A stretch of DNA of 64,000 nucleotides from Zhengitettix transpicula (GCA_037074705.1 CM073594.1:81221009-81285008), one strand, 5' to 3'; positions 1 to 13,400 are shown, counted from the first letter of the stretch. The notes: generated by a model not told the origin, from the letters alone. A program made the numbers and translations.

Positions 1-59
1 TTTAACCGGTCGACATTTGCGTGGAATAAATATTTTTCCTGGTTAATAAAATTCATAAT

Positions 60-520
60 ATTTCTCTATATGTTATTTGTGTATAATTTCAACCCCTTTC
101 CGGCATGGGAGGGGAGCACCCTGAGGGGTGGGGTGAAGGTCCGATACGTACAAAATAAGGTGAAAACAACGGAGATTGGAGTCGAATCCAAGGTTATGGA
201 ATCGATGGCTATAATTATGACATTCAACTTTCACTTAAAACCCCAGGGACGGTGATGGATGGAGATGTAAATTTTCAATCATGTTAAACGGCCGATATTT
301 TAAATATTTTTCGGGGTCAACGAGATTGATAATATTTCACCCGATGATGTTTGTGTATAATTCAAACCCCTTTCCGAATACGAGTGGAGGGGCGTTATAT
401 AAAAGTAAAGCAAAAACAACCAAGATTGGAGTCAAATCCGGGGTCATGGATATCGCTGAGTTTAATTATGACAATCTGAGTATCCAGATAGTTGTTTTAT
501 AAAAATAACTTAGGTTGTAA
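60..520. repeat. Tandem unit (~273 bp) of a dispersed repeat family
   Basis: Two diverged copies of one unit lie in tandem. The phrase around 78 (a 'tgtgtataatttcaacccc' block followed by a G-rich stretch) recurs at 351. Similar blocks ('ggggttgaa', 'ccgaaaacg', 'gacgctaata') return near 7.5, 31.9, 40.6 and 52-53 kb. The unit has no convincing coding content; the short reading frames here come from the repeat. The class is unknown. It could be the non-coding tail of a LINE or a Helitron-like satellite. Confidence 0.5.
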
Positions 521-599
521 GTAAATAAATATCATAAAAGACCTATTTCTTTGAAGAACAAGGCGGTAAAATTAACTGTTCCCGGGATTTGGGATCAAA

Positions 600-1850
600 A
601 AATATTGTTATTGGTTGGTCGTAATTATAGTGCAGTAGAACCTCGATTATCCGTCTCCCGATATACCAATTATAATGCAGTAGAATAAACGAGAATGTGG
701 AGGGGAGCATTCTCGTCATCTGGAGACTTCGTTTGCGAAGAACATGGAATTACGCCACTACCATTCTTAAAAACATTAATTATATTCTTACCAACGGGCT
801 ATACAGATAGCAGAAAGTTATCTGTTCTTATTATCTCTTAACTTTTACGGATGAGTTGTTTGGTACACAGCATATATCGGAACACAATATATTTCCATGC
901 ATCAATGTTTTCAGTATAGTTTTTACTCTACCAAGTTGTCGTAACAAAGGTTCGTGTTAAACTGAGCTATGGCCTAACATTACAATATGAGGGGGGGGGC
1001 GAATGAGCATCTTATCTTGACACGACTTGCTATTTCTTGCGACCTATAAATTTGGGCTGTAACAAGGAAGCGATGAGCCACTGCGGCTACTGAAAATGAC
1101 TTCCTCATGTCGGTTACTGTCATGGGTTTTGGGATTTGTTTTCCTGGAAGGCCTTCATGGTCGTCTTTCCAGGGGAGGATCGGCATCTGGACCTCACGGT
1201 GGAAACGCGTGCAAATCTTTGACACGGTTTGGAACATAAATATGAACTGTGTGCATACATAGAAATAAAAGGGATTAGTGGACAGTGCCGAGCCTGGACA
1301 TCCGGGACTTTAAAGAAGAAAACCTAGGTGGAATTCTCATCACCCGGGGAAACAAATACGAATTATAATTTTAGACGTGGAGAGAGACTTGATCACGGAG
1401 TGACACGACTAAAAGGGAACTGTTAGTGGTGAAGATGATGCGGTTCCCATTTAAGGGGTGTATGTTCCTGGGTTGCATACGGTAAAAGCTGTTCTCTGAT
1501 CCTATTGGACCAGTCGGCCAGCGGCCTGACAATTTCTACCGAGACATGGAGTTTGGAAAACTGCGTCACCATAGCAGACCAAATTCTCGTTATGGGAAGG
1601 GCGTGGGACAAGGACCAAATGTCCGATACAGGTTTCTCTAGGGTTTTCTCTGCATGACTTTTAAGCGAATGCCGGGTAGGATCCTTAAAATACAGCCCGA
1701 GGACCCTGTAAACCCTTGGCTATGTTGCTGTACCTTCCGCAGCCCCCTTTTTCCATCCCTTCCTATGCTATTAAAGGTGAGTTGCCACCACGTCGATTAC
1801 TCTCATGTAGCCTGTAACTAAAAAAATGCCCGCCATCAGTTCCACGTCAC
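600..1850. other. Intergenic stretch without recognised features
   Basis: Mixed-composition DNA with only short random reading frames. I see no RNA gene, transposon end or convincing exon on either strand. Confidence 0.4.
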
Positions 1851-3982
1851 ATTAGACATATAAAGGCCAATCGAAAGAAAAAAAATCCCAGAGTTTGAAA
1901 AAGTCACAGTTGATCCTTGGTACGTTAGTTTAAAGAAAATAAAGAGTCGTGGTGGTGGGGGAGTCGAGCTAGGAGTAGGGGGGCCCTTTATAAGTACCGT
2001 TTTTTAGTTTTTTGCTCATAGCTCTGCAACTATCACTCATCACGAAGAATTTCTTTATTCAAAAGTTGAAGCTTATAAAATTTCCTACAAAAGTGTTCGT
2101 AAACATTTTTTTACGTAAGAACAACGGTTTCGGAGTTTGTGTCGAGTAACAAAAATTTTAAAAATCGTTTTTTATTTACATTTTATTGTTGAATAACATA
2201 TTATTGTATGCGAATCTCGTAGTCTATCTCTTCTTCGTCTCAGTTCCCACACACTGTTGTGCAGTGAATCCCCGCTTTACGACACCCACAACCTGTTGTA
2301 CAATTACAAAAAATTGTACAGCGGACGGTTCGTACGAAACAGGTTCGTAATGGATCGAAGATTTCCACTGATGCCCTTCCTTCAATCCGAAGGTGGTAGC
2401 CGGTGACCCAACCAGCTTTGAACTACCAAATAAACTCTTTGGCGTGCTGTTGGGCAGAGCCTCTTGTGTTGTGGGTGGCAAGGATTAAAGCATATGAGGA
2501 CCTGAACTCCAAATTTTTTAGCAAGTTCACTAAATTCTTAGAACAAAATTGTCGATATATGAAAAATGCAATGCCACGCATGATAGACAAACAAAAGAAC
2601 GAGAGCGTTTTATGAAGGCATATGAGAGAGACGCTTGTTTCCTTTTACAATTCATTTGATCTCTGGCCCTTGAGCTTAAAAGTGATTCCAAGAAAGCAGG
2701 AAGGGTAGAAGGGACCATCTGCTCTGCTTCATTAAGGAAACATCACGTGCAGGCTAAAAGCACAGTCTTATGCTTGAAGTGCAGCTGGGTGATTATTAAA
2801 CGATCACCATATGTCCATGTCATCTTTATCATTGAGAAAACTGTAGATTTCTTCCATAGCAGTTGGCAGTTAATTATTGACAGGACGTTTCCTATTTTCA
2901 GCGGTTGAAAGTTTCTTTGAATAGAAGTTTTTGCAGCAGTTGTCAGCAAATCACCGACAATAATCTACCGCCTTGATACTTGTTGCCCCCAATCGCCCCC
3001 CCCCCCTTTGAGTGGCAGCACCCAAAATATGTTTTTCTTCATCTATATACTGACAGAGGTCAACAAGTTTTTTATTCTGTTCCTGATTATACTAATCTTC
3101 AATCTTTTAAGAGAAATACAACAACAAATGAAGACTTTGAAATCAAATTGAGACCTCGCTTCTGAGGACAGTGGATTGTTTCTCAAAGCAACAGAAATGG
3201 TGTCATCACAAATCAAACACCTGTCAGCCATTATGAGGAGAGGGTGGAATTACAGTGTACCGTTATATAGCATATAATATACTTACAGTATTTAAATATA
3301 TATCTTTGTTTCACCGTTTCACACAATACGCAAACATTAACTATGACATCAACCGTAATAAAAGCTCACGAACTAAGCAGAGCCATAGACTATCACGGAG
3401 ATTGTGTATGTCTTGAAGATGACAATGAGTATTGAATGTGCTTGGCTGAGGTGGAGTGCGAGGTCTGTTCAGCCCAAACCAGCCCGACGCACCCCCGTTT
3501 ACAACTGGTAAACAGAAATCCTTGCTAAATGGCTCCAAAACTATCGGTCTACCCTCACAACATCATTTTTTCTTAATAATGCATATTTTTCATTACTAAG
3601 TAATATTAAAATAATTCATAAGCATGTTATTTAACAATAAAATGTAAATAAAATTTTTATTTAACAATAAAATGTAAATAAAATTTTTGTTCCTTACTAG
3701 ACTCTAACTCCGAAACCGTTGGTCTTACGGAAAAATGTTTCAGAACAGTTTTGTAGGAAATTTTATCAGCTTCAACTTTTAAAGAAAGAAATTCTTCGCT
3801 ATGAGTGATGGTTTCGGAGCTATGAGCAAAAAACTAAAAAACGGCAACTTTAAAGGCCCCCTCCCTCTAGCTCGCCCCGCCCCCTCCCCCACCAGGACTC
3901 TTTATTTTATTTAAACTAATGTACCGAGAATCAACAGTGACTTTTTCCAAACTTCAGGATTTTTTTCTCTTGATTTGTCTAA
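1851..3982. mobile_element. Non-autonomous DNA transposon with ~330 bp terminal inverted repeats
   Basis: The sequence from about 1851 to 2200 reappears reverse-complemented at about 3640-3982. Both ends begin with ATTAGACA (TGTCTAAT at 3975-3982) and share an A-rich stretch, a CT/G-rich block and the AATAAAATGTAAATAAAA block near the inner edge. The right arm carries a short internal duplication of that last block. The core of about 1.4 kb has only short frames and no transposase I recognise. Superfamily is not assigned because no clear target duplication was seen. Confidence 0.65.
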
Positions 3983-4912
3983 TTTGATTGGGTTAATACG
4001 AGAAAACGTTAACAGCGATGGTCCCACAGGCTGAATATGATCCGGAAATGGGAATATATACATATCACAATATTTCGTCTTTCTTCTTTAAATTTCCGTA
4101 GAATAACACTGAGGTCATAGAGTATTATTTTTATTCATTATTTGATTCACAACATTATTTCGTTGTATTTATTCAGTGTTAAGATTTATTTTATGTAAAT
4201 TTTGTTTGAATATTATCTTAATACTTGTGATCCCATGATAAATCAATTAAATATCATTATTTTTTATAAGGATGGTAATCCAGCTCACCAAAGAAAACAT
4301 TGCAAACAGAGAATGATATTAAAAGATGACCGCAAAGACGTACAATGTAATACTGTAAAATAAAGAGTTTTAAAACACAATTTTTTTAAGATAAACAATG
4401 GTAAATAATGGCGTTTTGTTGTAATTCCGCTTTATTTCTCAACCGTCTTTTCGATTATCCGTCGAAGCATCTATCCCCTGACTAATGGTTAATGAAGGTT
4501 TTATTGTACTCATATATGTCAAGAACTTTCCACATAATTTCCTTTCACTTATCGATAAATGAGTATAATTTCAAAGCAGTGATACGTTACAGTCCTAGCC
4601 ATTTCCGAAAACACACTCAAGAAAGAGAGAAATTATTTTGAAAATAATATTCTCTTTCAAAATATTGGTAAATCCTAGGCAATGTGATGACATGGAAAGT
4701 AATACGATTTCTCGTCCGTTAACCTAACACAATTGTAATAATTTGAAGATGGTTTTGTATCTGATATTTTTAGTCAACAGTTATGTCCCTTTATTTGCAT
4801 TATTTACTTTACAAACTTTCTTCGACATTTTCCGCTTTCGTGGCAATGTATACCGCAGCTTTTTTGAGAATACGAATACCAATGTTCTGTTTCAATTCTT
4901 TGTATAATATAT
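3983..4912. other. AT-rich intergenic stretch, nothing recognised
   Basis: No supported gene or element end between the inverted-repeat transposon and the solo LTR that follows. Confidence 0.4.
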
Positions 4913-5912
4913 TATAATGGTAAAAGGGGCAATTAAAAGAATTAATACTATTGAACTGAATTGTTACCGGCGAACACACAGAGATACAATAATGCACGAG
5001 AAATCAGACCAAGACATTGTTGGTCTTAGCGCGCGTAAGTTGATGGAGCAGCAGTCAGCCATGAGACCTTGCTGAATACGGAAGGCATTAGAAATTTGTC
5101 GGTCAGCCACAAGACATTGTGGAGTACAGTATAATTAAATTTAAAAGTTGGAGAAGGATCTCAGTCGAGGACAGGAACAAAAATTAATTCAGTTGGAAAT
5201 TAGAGACGAGAGCGTCAATCCACATTTAGCCTACAATATTGAAGAACTTTTAAAGTAAAGTCGACAGATATAAATGGGACGAAAGTTTTGGAACAATTGT
5301 GTCCGGTGGTCAATCGGCCGGAATTTAGCAAAGTGAACCATAAGTAAATTCAGTGGAAACATGGCCTGTTAAAGTGTTCGAGGTGAAAGTGTGTTGAAAA
5401 ATCTCTACAATTGCCCTGGTACCAGTACAAACAGTGAGTAAAGGAAACATTTAAAATTCATATTTTAAACGTTAATAAAAGGTAGAATATCGTCAGATTT
5501 CGATTTCATTTAATTTTATTTCGTTTTTATTTGATTACATTTCGAGAGCTTATTAAAAATATTTGTCAGTTGTAAATTGTAAAATTAATTGATCTTTACT
5601 TAAAAGGCCCAATAAAGACCCTGAGGTAAGAGAAAAGGACATTTTGTATAAAATTGTTGTAAAGTTCAACAACTAATTTGCTTTGTAAGGTAAATAGTTG
5701 TGTATAATAAACTAATTGTTTGATTAAATGTTATTATTTCATGCTCCTTTCATTAGATAATTTTCAGTTATTAGTTCAATTTAATTAATTATCTTCATTA
5801 TTGAGTACCACATTTTGATTCTTTAACGTGTGGACAATCAAACCATTTTAATTGACGACCTTAACGTGGGTCAAAAATCATTTAAATTATTATTAATAAT
5901 TTGTTTATTACA
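4913..5912 (+). mobile_element. Solo LTR (family copy A), ATAT target duplication
   Basis: This 1,000 bp copy aligns over its full length, by eye, with the reverse complement of 32439-33401. Shared blocks include 'ccggcgaacacacagagat', 'gtgttcgaggtgaaagtg', 'gccctggtaccagtac' and a polyadenylation-like block ending 'aataaagaccctgaggtaa'. Family copies start TGTAATRA and end TTATTACA, the TG...CA signature of LTRs; the first bases here are mutated to TATAATGG. ATAT flanks both sides (4909-4912 and 5913-5916). There is no internal region, so it is read as a solo LTR. Confidence 0.7.
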
Positions 5913-5916
5913 ATAT

Positions 5917-6980
5917 ATGTACTTAGACAAATCTTAAGTAATGAAAATACATTTTTTTCATTCCATTTGTACGCTATTATTATCTCTATTCCACTAAAAA
6001 CACTCCGTCCTTGAACTCTTTGACTCCAAATAATGTTGTCCCAGACCTAAAAACGTTTCTTGCTGTTATTTTCGAGTAACTTGCATAGAGACAGAAATCC
6101 CTTTTCGAAATATCGAATGACGTGAATTGTAAATCCTGATTTACATATTTTCTCTTAAATTTCGTTTTTAAAAAAAGGGATACCAGAAGACATTAAATGT
6201 CATGTAAAATATGAATCAACAATAAAAAAATTGTGTTTGAAATGCAGTAATATATTGCAATGTGTTACATGACGATGTAAATAGAACAATTGTGCAGCCG
6301 GAATTTCAAATCAATCTTATTTTTTGTCTGAGGAATCAATTGTTTTGTTATACTAAACCGTATTCAAGCTTTAAGCAACTTCTTTATCAACTGCCATATG
6401 CATTATGCGTCCATTGATGTTGTGGTGACGCACCAATCGATATGAACTGATTTCAACGAAATTACAGTTATTGTACAATTGTTGTAGTATTTTTTATTCA
6501 CATTAGTAGCCTGTACATTGAATTTTTATGTATATAAATAAAAATCTGCAAACTAGACCGTTTTCTAACATCTTAATTAATTTTAAGTGTTTCTGTTTCG
6601 TGGTTTCTGATTATGATGCACGTGGAGACTTATTCTTTGTTTGCTTTAGATGAAAGGATTACGATTTTATCACGCATAGAAACCATAAAAATAATAGCAA
6701 ATCGTTTTGTTGCATCAATTATCTTCGATTGATTTCTATTCGCCTTAATCAAACTACTACTTCCGTGATCCATACACACGATGACTAAACTCTGGAAAAA
6801 TAAAGCTGCATTCCATTATTTAAAAGCTATTCTGTTTCATTTTATTTACAATTATATGTGAACTTCTGTGTTAATTCACATTCAAGAAAAAAATGCATGT
6901 GTATTACGTCGTTAACGTTTTCCGAGATGTGAGATATGTTCTATATATTTCATGGGAAATAAAAATTATTCGTTTTTTTT
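5917..6980. other. AT-rich intergenic stretch, nothing recognised
   Basis: About 1 kb of AT-rich DNA with scattered stop codons in all frames. It could hold introns of the minus-strand gene that may begin at 7134, but no exon could be supported. Confidence 0.35.
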
Positions 6981-6990
6981 AATATGGATA

Positions 6991-7134
6991 TTACACTTTG
7001 TAAGCCACATGCATTTTGGTGTTTGACGATACCGCGAGCTCAGGAAATTGCTCATCAGCTGTACTCAACTCACCCGCCACAACGGCAACGGCCAACAGAC
7101 ACAGACACAGGAGGACCGTCGCCGAACGACCCAT
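6991..7134 (-). CDS. Possible first coding exon with signal peptide (secreted protein)
   Basis: On the minus strand an ATG at 7134 in good context (gccATGG) opens a 47-codon frame. It starts MGRSATVLLCLCLLAVAVVA, a textbook signal peptide: short polar start, long hydrophobic core and small residues before a likely cleavage after Ala-Gly. The acidic stretch that follows (GELSTADEQFPELA) would be the start of the mature or propeptide part. The frame ends at 6991 after a weak donor-like GTGTAA, so further exons would lie at lower coordinates or outside the window; none was found. A neuropeptide or hormone precursor is possible, but nothing here identifies the family. Confidence 0.35.
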   Translation of the reverse strand: MGRSATVLLCLCLLAVAVVAGELSTADEQFPELAVSSNTKMHVAYKV

Positions 7135-7479
7135 GGCTTCAACTGAGTTCCAAGGTCCAAGTCCATCCATGCCCCCTCTCTGGTCCAAAGTGCTTCTGTT
7201 CACAGTTCGGATTCAGCAAGTAAAGCAATAGTGTAATGAGACGCTCCGGTCAAAACGTACTGCAAGGTATCTGCAATTTAAACGTAAAGTCCACTAACTT
7301 AATATAATACATTCGTCTTTATTTAGTTGTATTCAACAATTGAAATACTTTATTGAGTTACACTGCATAAATTTAGCAGGAAAATAAAACTCAATACGTA
7401 GTCTTATGTTTAATGTCTGTAATTCACATAAACGGAACGTGATCTAATATTTGTTATTTCAGAATTATAATATACTATC

Positions 7480-7870
7480 TGGGTGCCCAGCGTTGTCCGG
7501 GTTGTCATATATCCATAACCCCCCATTATCCGATCTTAGTTGCTTATCCGTTTGTTTATGTATACCTAAATATGCCGAAAGGGGTTGAACTCATTGGCCT
7601 CGAAAATGTTTCTTTAAACGAATATATCGCCCTATTTAACATGTTCGAAAATTGTCACCCATGTCCACCCCCGCTACTCTGGGAAAACAAAAAGGTGAAT
7701 GTCATAACTAAACTCAGTGACATCCATAACCCCGATTTTACTCGAATCTCAACTGTTTTCGCGTTATTTTCTTGCAACACCTCTTCACCCTAACCCCTAA
7801 GCGATCTCCCCCCCCCCCCAAGCCGAAAGGGGTTGAAATTATTCACACACAACATGTAGATAAATATTAT
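7480..7870 (+). repeat. Dispersed tandem repeat with 'cgttgtccggg' start
   Basis: The block begins with 'cccagcgttgtccgggttg', a degraded form of the 'gttgcccgggta' motif seen near 31.5 and 51.9 kb. It contains two units about 249 bp apart (ccgaaaggggttgaa at 7573 and 7822). It belongs to the same family as 60-520 and 51.9-53.3 kb. Confidence 0.5.
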
Positions 7871-8317
7871 AAATCTGATTGACGCCGAAAATCATTTAAT
7901 TTTCCTGATTGACACCGAAAAGTATTTATCTGACGCAAAATAATCTGCTTGGCATGTTTCAAAATTTATAACTGCAGCCGCTAGTAAAAACCAACCTGAA
8001 AAATTAATATCCCTGACAAGTCTGTATACAGTGTACAATTAACTGTGTTGAAATAGTCACCAACGATTTTATCCAAATGTCGTTATTAAATTAGCACAGC
8101 GAGAAAGAGAGAGATTCAGGACGATACTAGAGACTCATTTGTTCATTCCAAAAAACCAGTAGTAAAACTTAGTTCATCGTTGAATTTGCAGTGAAGTGAC
8201 GTTTTGCAAAATTAATAATACAGCATTTTTACCTTGTAAAAATTTAAGAATTGAATTGTCATGTGTAGTAGGTCCATAAAACACTGAAAGTAAATATTTT
8301 ATTAACTACATATTGCA
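7870..8317. other. Intergenic, nothing recognised
   Basis: AT-rich DNA between a tandem repeat block and a mariner relic. No supported feature. Confidence 0.35.
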
Positions 8318-8319
8318 TA

Positions 8320-8866
8320 CAGGGTGAGTCAATAAGTAATGCCTCTTATTATTTTTTCTTTTATTTGTCAATACAATTAAATGTAATTTACACTACATTA
8401 ATGATTATATTTTCACTTTTAATTATAGTCTCCGTCCTTTTCCACAGTTTTTGTCCACCTTTTAACAAGGGCATGTATTACACTGCGGTGGAGTCACTGC
8501 AGTAACCGGCCTGCCGCATTTCATCAACAAACGGTTTTTGCCCTTCAGTTCCGTTACAGCGACGAATCTATCAATGCCGAACAATGCTGATTTCCACTGT
8601 TTCATCACCATACACATTTTATAGCCTTTCGCGAATGAGAATGGGCGTTTCAAATTCCGTATTTAAGAATTCAAACACAGAACGCTGTCTAATACGTTCG
8701 TCAACCCAGTCATTTTGCTGGTGCTGCCACCAGTTGACTTAAGAAGTTATTACTGCAGTAGATTGTAGAAAAATGTTTGAGGAATTGAGCCAAATTCAAA
8801 ATTTTCACATAAGTAACTTATTTAAGGAGAAAAAATAGGAGCCATTACTTATTGAAACACTCTCGG
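8320..8866. mobile_element. Internally deleted mariner-type transposon
   Basis: The left end CAGGGTGAGTCAATAAGTAATG follows a TA dinucleotide. The right end carries the inverted counterpart (cattacttattgaaacactc at about 8843-8862) with a few mismatches. Element length is about 545 bp against about 1.3 kb for full mariners. A 63-codon minus-strand frame (8653-8462) may be a transposase scrap, but no DDD motif remains. Recognition rests on the termini. Confidence 0.6.
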
Positions 8867-8869
8867 TGT

Positions 8870-9320
8870 TGATCGTAAATTACCGACAATTTGTCGTCTA
8901 GCTCTTTTCACTCTCCTGAATCTTTGCTTCTCATAGGGATCTATGGCTTAATAATTTTATTCTTCCTTAACAGTAGTTTTTTAAGATTTTTTCTGGATTC
9001 ATATTTCAAATAATATTTACTAGTCCTATTTCATTAAGGCACCAATAATTTCAAAATATTTCTGCTATCCATTTAGTTTAAGAAAAATATTTGGTTTGAT
9101 GCACATACAAATTAAGAGGTATGAAAACAACTGAATCAAATAAGTTTTTTCACTCTAGTTCGTACAAGTGTTTTATTATTACATTTAATAACTTCATGTT
9201 ATTGTGAAATTTTCTTACTTCAGGAAACAAGTCAAACGTTAAACAATAGAAGTAGAATATTTTTTAAAAAATTCATTTATTTAGAGACGCATCAACAGCT
9301 AAAGTTATTAGCGACTTATA
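8870..9320. other. Intergenic, nothing recognised
   Basis: AT-rich, no supported feature. Confidence 0.35.
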
Positions 9321-9329
9321 AGTTTCTCA

Positions 9330-9467
9330 GTTGCATTTATTTATTCGTTTCGGGGAACTAATTGACGGTAGTTTCTCAGTATCTAAACGCACTCAAAATT
9401 CAAGCCCTTACCGGGATTCGAGCACAGTATATCGGTAATGACGATGGCCATTACACCACAGGAGGCA
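9330..9467 (-). repeat. tRNA-derived SINE
   Basis: Read on the minus strand from about 9467, the sequence has an A-box-like GTGGTGTAATGGC. About 40 bases later comes a B-box-like GCTCGAATCCCGG, as in RNA polymerase III promoters of tRNA genes. The cloverleaf is imperfect and a non-tRNA body follows, so a SINE head is more likely than a functional tRNA gene. No poly-A tail or target duplication was clear. Confidence 0.5.
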
Positions 9468-9479
9468 GAATATGTTGTA

Positions 9480-10440
9480 TTTATTCAAATTACATGTTTA
9501 TTTAGTTACTAAACAGAAAACAAACCTACATATGATTTATTATCAGCCACACAAACTCAATCGGCCAATTCCTCATTAATAACTTTTGTGGATTTCTGGT
9601 AATTTATACTAATAATGAAAAAAAATCTGACTTTATACTAATATAAATAAATATAAGACCTTGAGCCTTATGGAACCTATTCAGGTTTGATAGTCTTTAA
9701 TCAACAATTTATAAATTAATAGCACGATTATTAAGAGGAGGAAACGTCATAATATTTTGTTAATAAACATAATATTTTACTCAATACCGTATATTTATTT
9801 ATTTAAATATAACTATTTTATCAATTTTTGTGTACAAGCTAAATCATAAAATGAAAGGTTATATAACAAATAACATTTTCTTCAAAATTATTAATTGTGT
9901 TTAAACGGTTGTACAGGTGACCGATACTTCTCTTCGAACACTTTAGAGGGTAAAATTTGAAACAGGTGATCAAATTAGAATACGTTTCTGTATCCACAAT
10001 AATTAAAAATTTCTAACAGTTGAGAAGAAATATATCTGTACATAACCATAGTCAAAGGGTTATTACAACGGAAACTATTCATCTATACCAGCTACATTGA
10101 TTATACATTCGGCAGATTTCACAAAATTCTATAAACAACGCAGTATTGTACTTAACTTCTAAAAATTTGAATTGTAAACTCTCTTTGTTAACATATTAAT
10201 TATTGCAGTTAACTGCCTAATTCTCAATTCATAAATAGAACAATGTCTTATAATCGAAAAAAAAACAATAAAAATCTTAATTTTCATCTCATATATAGTT
10301 ATTCGTCTGAGATTCACGACTTAGGTCAAAGAACTTAAACTAGAGAAGCTTCATATTTTCAGCGCAAACTGCGTATTATGTTTGAAATCTAAATAGTCTT
10401 CTGCTGCGTGTCAGTTAGTTGTTTATAACGTAGGTTAGTA
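9480..10440. other. Upstream region of the GOLM1-like gene
   Basis: AT-rich DNA without element ends that I recognise. It should contain the promoter and 5' UTR of the gene starting at 10449. No clear TATA box was chosen because the region is uniformly AT-rich. Confidence 0.35.
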
Positions 10441-10448
10441 GAGAAGAA

Positions 10449-13400
10449 ATGGGTTTGGACAGCATGAGAGGAAGCCATGGACGGTGTCCGCCCCTTTTAG
10501 TTGCGTGTTTGCTTGTCATGTGTGTTGGACTCGTATTCAACTGGTGGTCCCTTTCATCGCAAAATTTCGACTTAATAAAGCAATTAGAAGAATTAAGCGA
10601 CCAACTTAAAATCAGGTGAAAGTTCTAATAGGGTTGTGCTTCTTGACAGTATTTTCTATTATCACTGTACAAATACCTATATGAAATAATTACGAGATAA
10701 TTTATTTACATATATTTCTACACGTGTTATACATTTATGTATGTAATTGTAAGTTATGACAAGTTTCTAATCGTTATATTTTCATAGTTTCGATCAACAA
10801 GACGCTTGTCTTCGACAAAAACAAATATTCGGAGGACGCATCAAAAACAAAGAAGAAGAATTTGCTAAATTGAACGTGAAATTCGATGAACTTCAGACTG
10901 AAATTACAAAATATAAGCAGACTATTAAAGATAAAGATGAAGAATCTAAGAAAAGCAGGGATGAAATTCAGGAATCTGCTAACCGTTGTAATACAGAATT
11001 GGTATGTCGTATTTCACGTACTTTTTCAGTATTTCCATATAAATGTATTTAACCTTTGAGTATAATCAATTTGCCCCATTTTCATAATGGTTTAATGATA
11101 TTAAAGTAAGAGAAAGTAATGTATTGAATGACAATTGGTAGAAAAAACTAAATAAATATTTTTTTCCAATCACCTGACGAAAGGATCCCAGAAACGTTTT
11201 GCAGTGTTTAAATAATCACCTAATTTTGTCTGTATGTGGCTATTTCATTTAATCATTATATTTTATACAGACATATTATATTCTCATTTAAATAAATATT
11301 TTCAAATATAATTTCCTTACCAATATTTATGAACATTATCAAACATTTTTGTTAATGTATTCAATTAGTTGCATTTTGGCCTTTTTCATTTTCAAAAAAA
11401 TATGGCTTAAACTAATTATTGTATTAGTTTTAATTCTCAATTTAGTTCCAGACATCTTGCTTCTTTATATCTTGCATTGTGAAAGCATATTTGGATGCCA
11501 CATGTTTATGAATGTGGTAAAATTTTATTACTCACATCATTATTGTATTCAATTTGCACTCAGAAACATATTAAATATACTCACATTTCAATACTTAAAT
11601 TTTTATAAATAATTTAACAGCATTATATGTTCAGTATTTGAAGATCTGGAAATAAGAATGTTGGGAAGGCCATCTTTTGCAACGGCTATGTGGGCTGTCA
11701 TAAAATTTATTACCTATAAAATAGTAGTTAAAAATCATCAAGGTTATCTTCAGACTAGTTAAGTATTGGGCTTCAGTAAATTTATGCCATTGTAAAGGGA
11801 TTCCTACTTTCTGCAGGAGTCCCTAAAGAAATTAGACATAACAAGAGATGGCACTATTGAAACTCTCAGACTAGAAAAAGAGGAGTTAACCAGTCAACTT
11901 CAAGAAAAGAACGAAGAAATCAAAAAATTGAAAAAAGCAGAAGAAAAGGTGAGCTTGTAAACAAAACATTTCTTATGTTTTTTATTTGGATATATTATAG
12001 ATGAATGTTTCTTGTCATTTAATGATTTTCTCCTTATTTTATACATATGAATGATATTAGTAAGGATATGACATTGTCAAAAATAATTGCAATATTGGTA
12101 TGGAAAGGAAAAAGAGATAGGTTGTGGCTTACCTGAAAGTGAAGTGCAGTGTCGCCATAAGGAACTGAAGGTTGTTTTCAAATTTTCGGAGGCTCTCAGC
12201 CTGCTTCTTCAGGAAGGAGTGTTACACCATTCCGTGCACTGGCCTTCCGCATAATTGAATTATAATATATAACTTAAGTTTAAAATGTTTTCCAAATACA
12301 ATGCATCGTGTCTCCTACAGAATATAAATAGTACAGTAAATTTAATGTACATATCATATTTTCATGGTGTGCCTATGTTTACATAATTGTTTCTGTAGGC
12401 TAAAGCCCTTGCTGATTTAAAGAAAGATGTCCGGAAGGAAAAACCAGTTCCTGCCCCTGCTGCCAAACCAAGCTCCTCAACAGGTAATAATTCAATGAGC
12501 TATTTAATACCTGTGCCTTAAGAGGGGGAATTATTATTCCAATTAATAGATTACGCACTCTGCGTAGTGCTGTAGTTTTTCACTAGTACTTTGGAATGAT
12601 CAATTTTGGGGTTATCATTTAAATTCATTGGCAGGTAACAAAAATTAATTAAATTGGAAGGTTGAAACTGAATCAGTCAAGAAAAGGAGTTGCAGGCTAT
12701 GCTCCTTTTTTGTATTGACTGATGAGTACAGAACTTTCAACTTTAACATGTAAACCCTTGGTTGTAATAATTGAAATATAATACCTTCATAGCAGTTGAC
12801 CAAACTCTTTCCACATGTTGCTTTTGCAAGTTGTGCACATTATTGAAGTATGATTATTATTCCAAAATATTTGTAAAATTGAAAACTAAGGGCCAGCATA
12901 AATAGAAACTGTATTATATAGAGTTGCATCAATCCATAGCTATAGCCATTTTTAACTTTCATAATATTACTATCACTCTTCAAAAAATTACTCACTTTTG
13001 CAGTGTAACTTGCTTTATTGCTATTATAAGTATTTATCGTCCAGAAGAAGTGGATACAAAGCAAATATATTAAGTGAAAGTGGAGATTATTCCAGCATTT
13101 CAAACAGCAAAGGAACTGTTCATTGCCAGGGAAGAATAACTTTCAGAGCCACAGTAAGAGTCCAAAGACTCTGGAAGGCATAGAATTACCTAGCCATAGA
13201 GAGACAGCCATTTCAACATTTAGGATCAGTAATTGTAATTGGTATTATTTATAGTATAATAGTAAATAATATTTGAACTGGAGTAAGCTTGGTGATAGTG
13301 TTTCCTGTGTTTATATTGGTCTAACAAATAAACTGTCCACTGATAATATTCATTTATATTTTTATGAATAGAAAGCTCAGAAGTATTTATTATACGGTAC

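Noticed and set aside
2224..3231. Short frames in the core of the inverted-repeat element as a transposase
   Set aside because: None is longer than 85 codons, none shows catalytic motifs, and they do not join into one protein.
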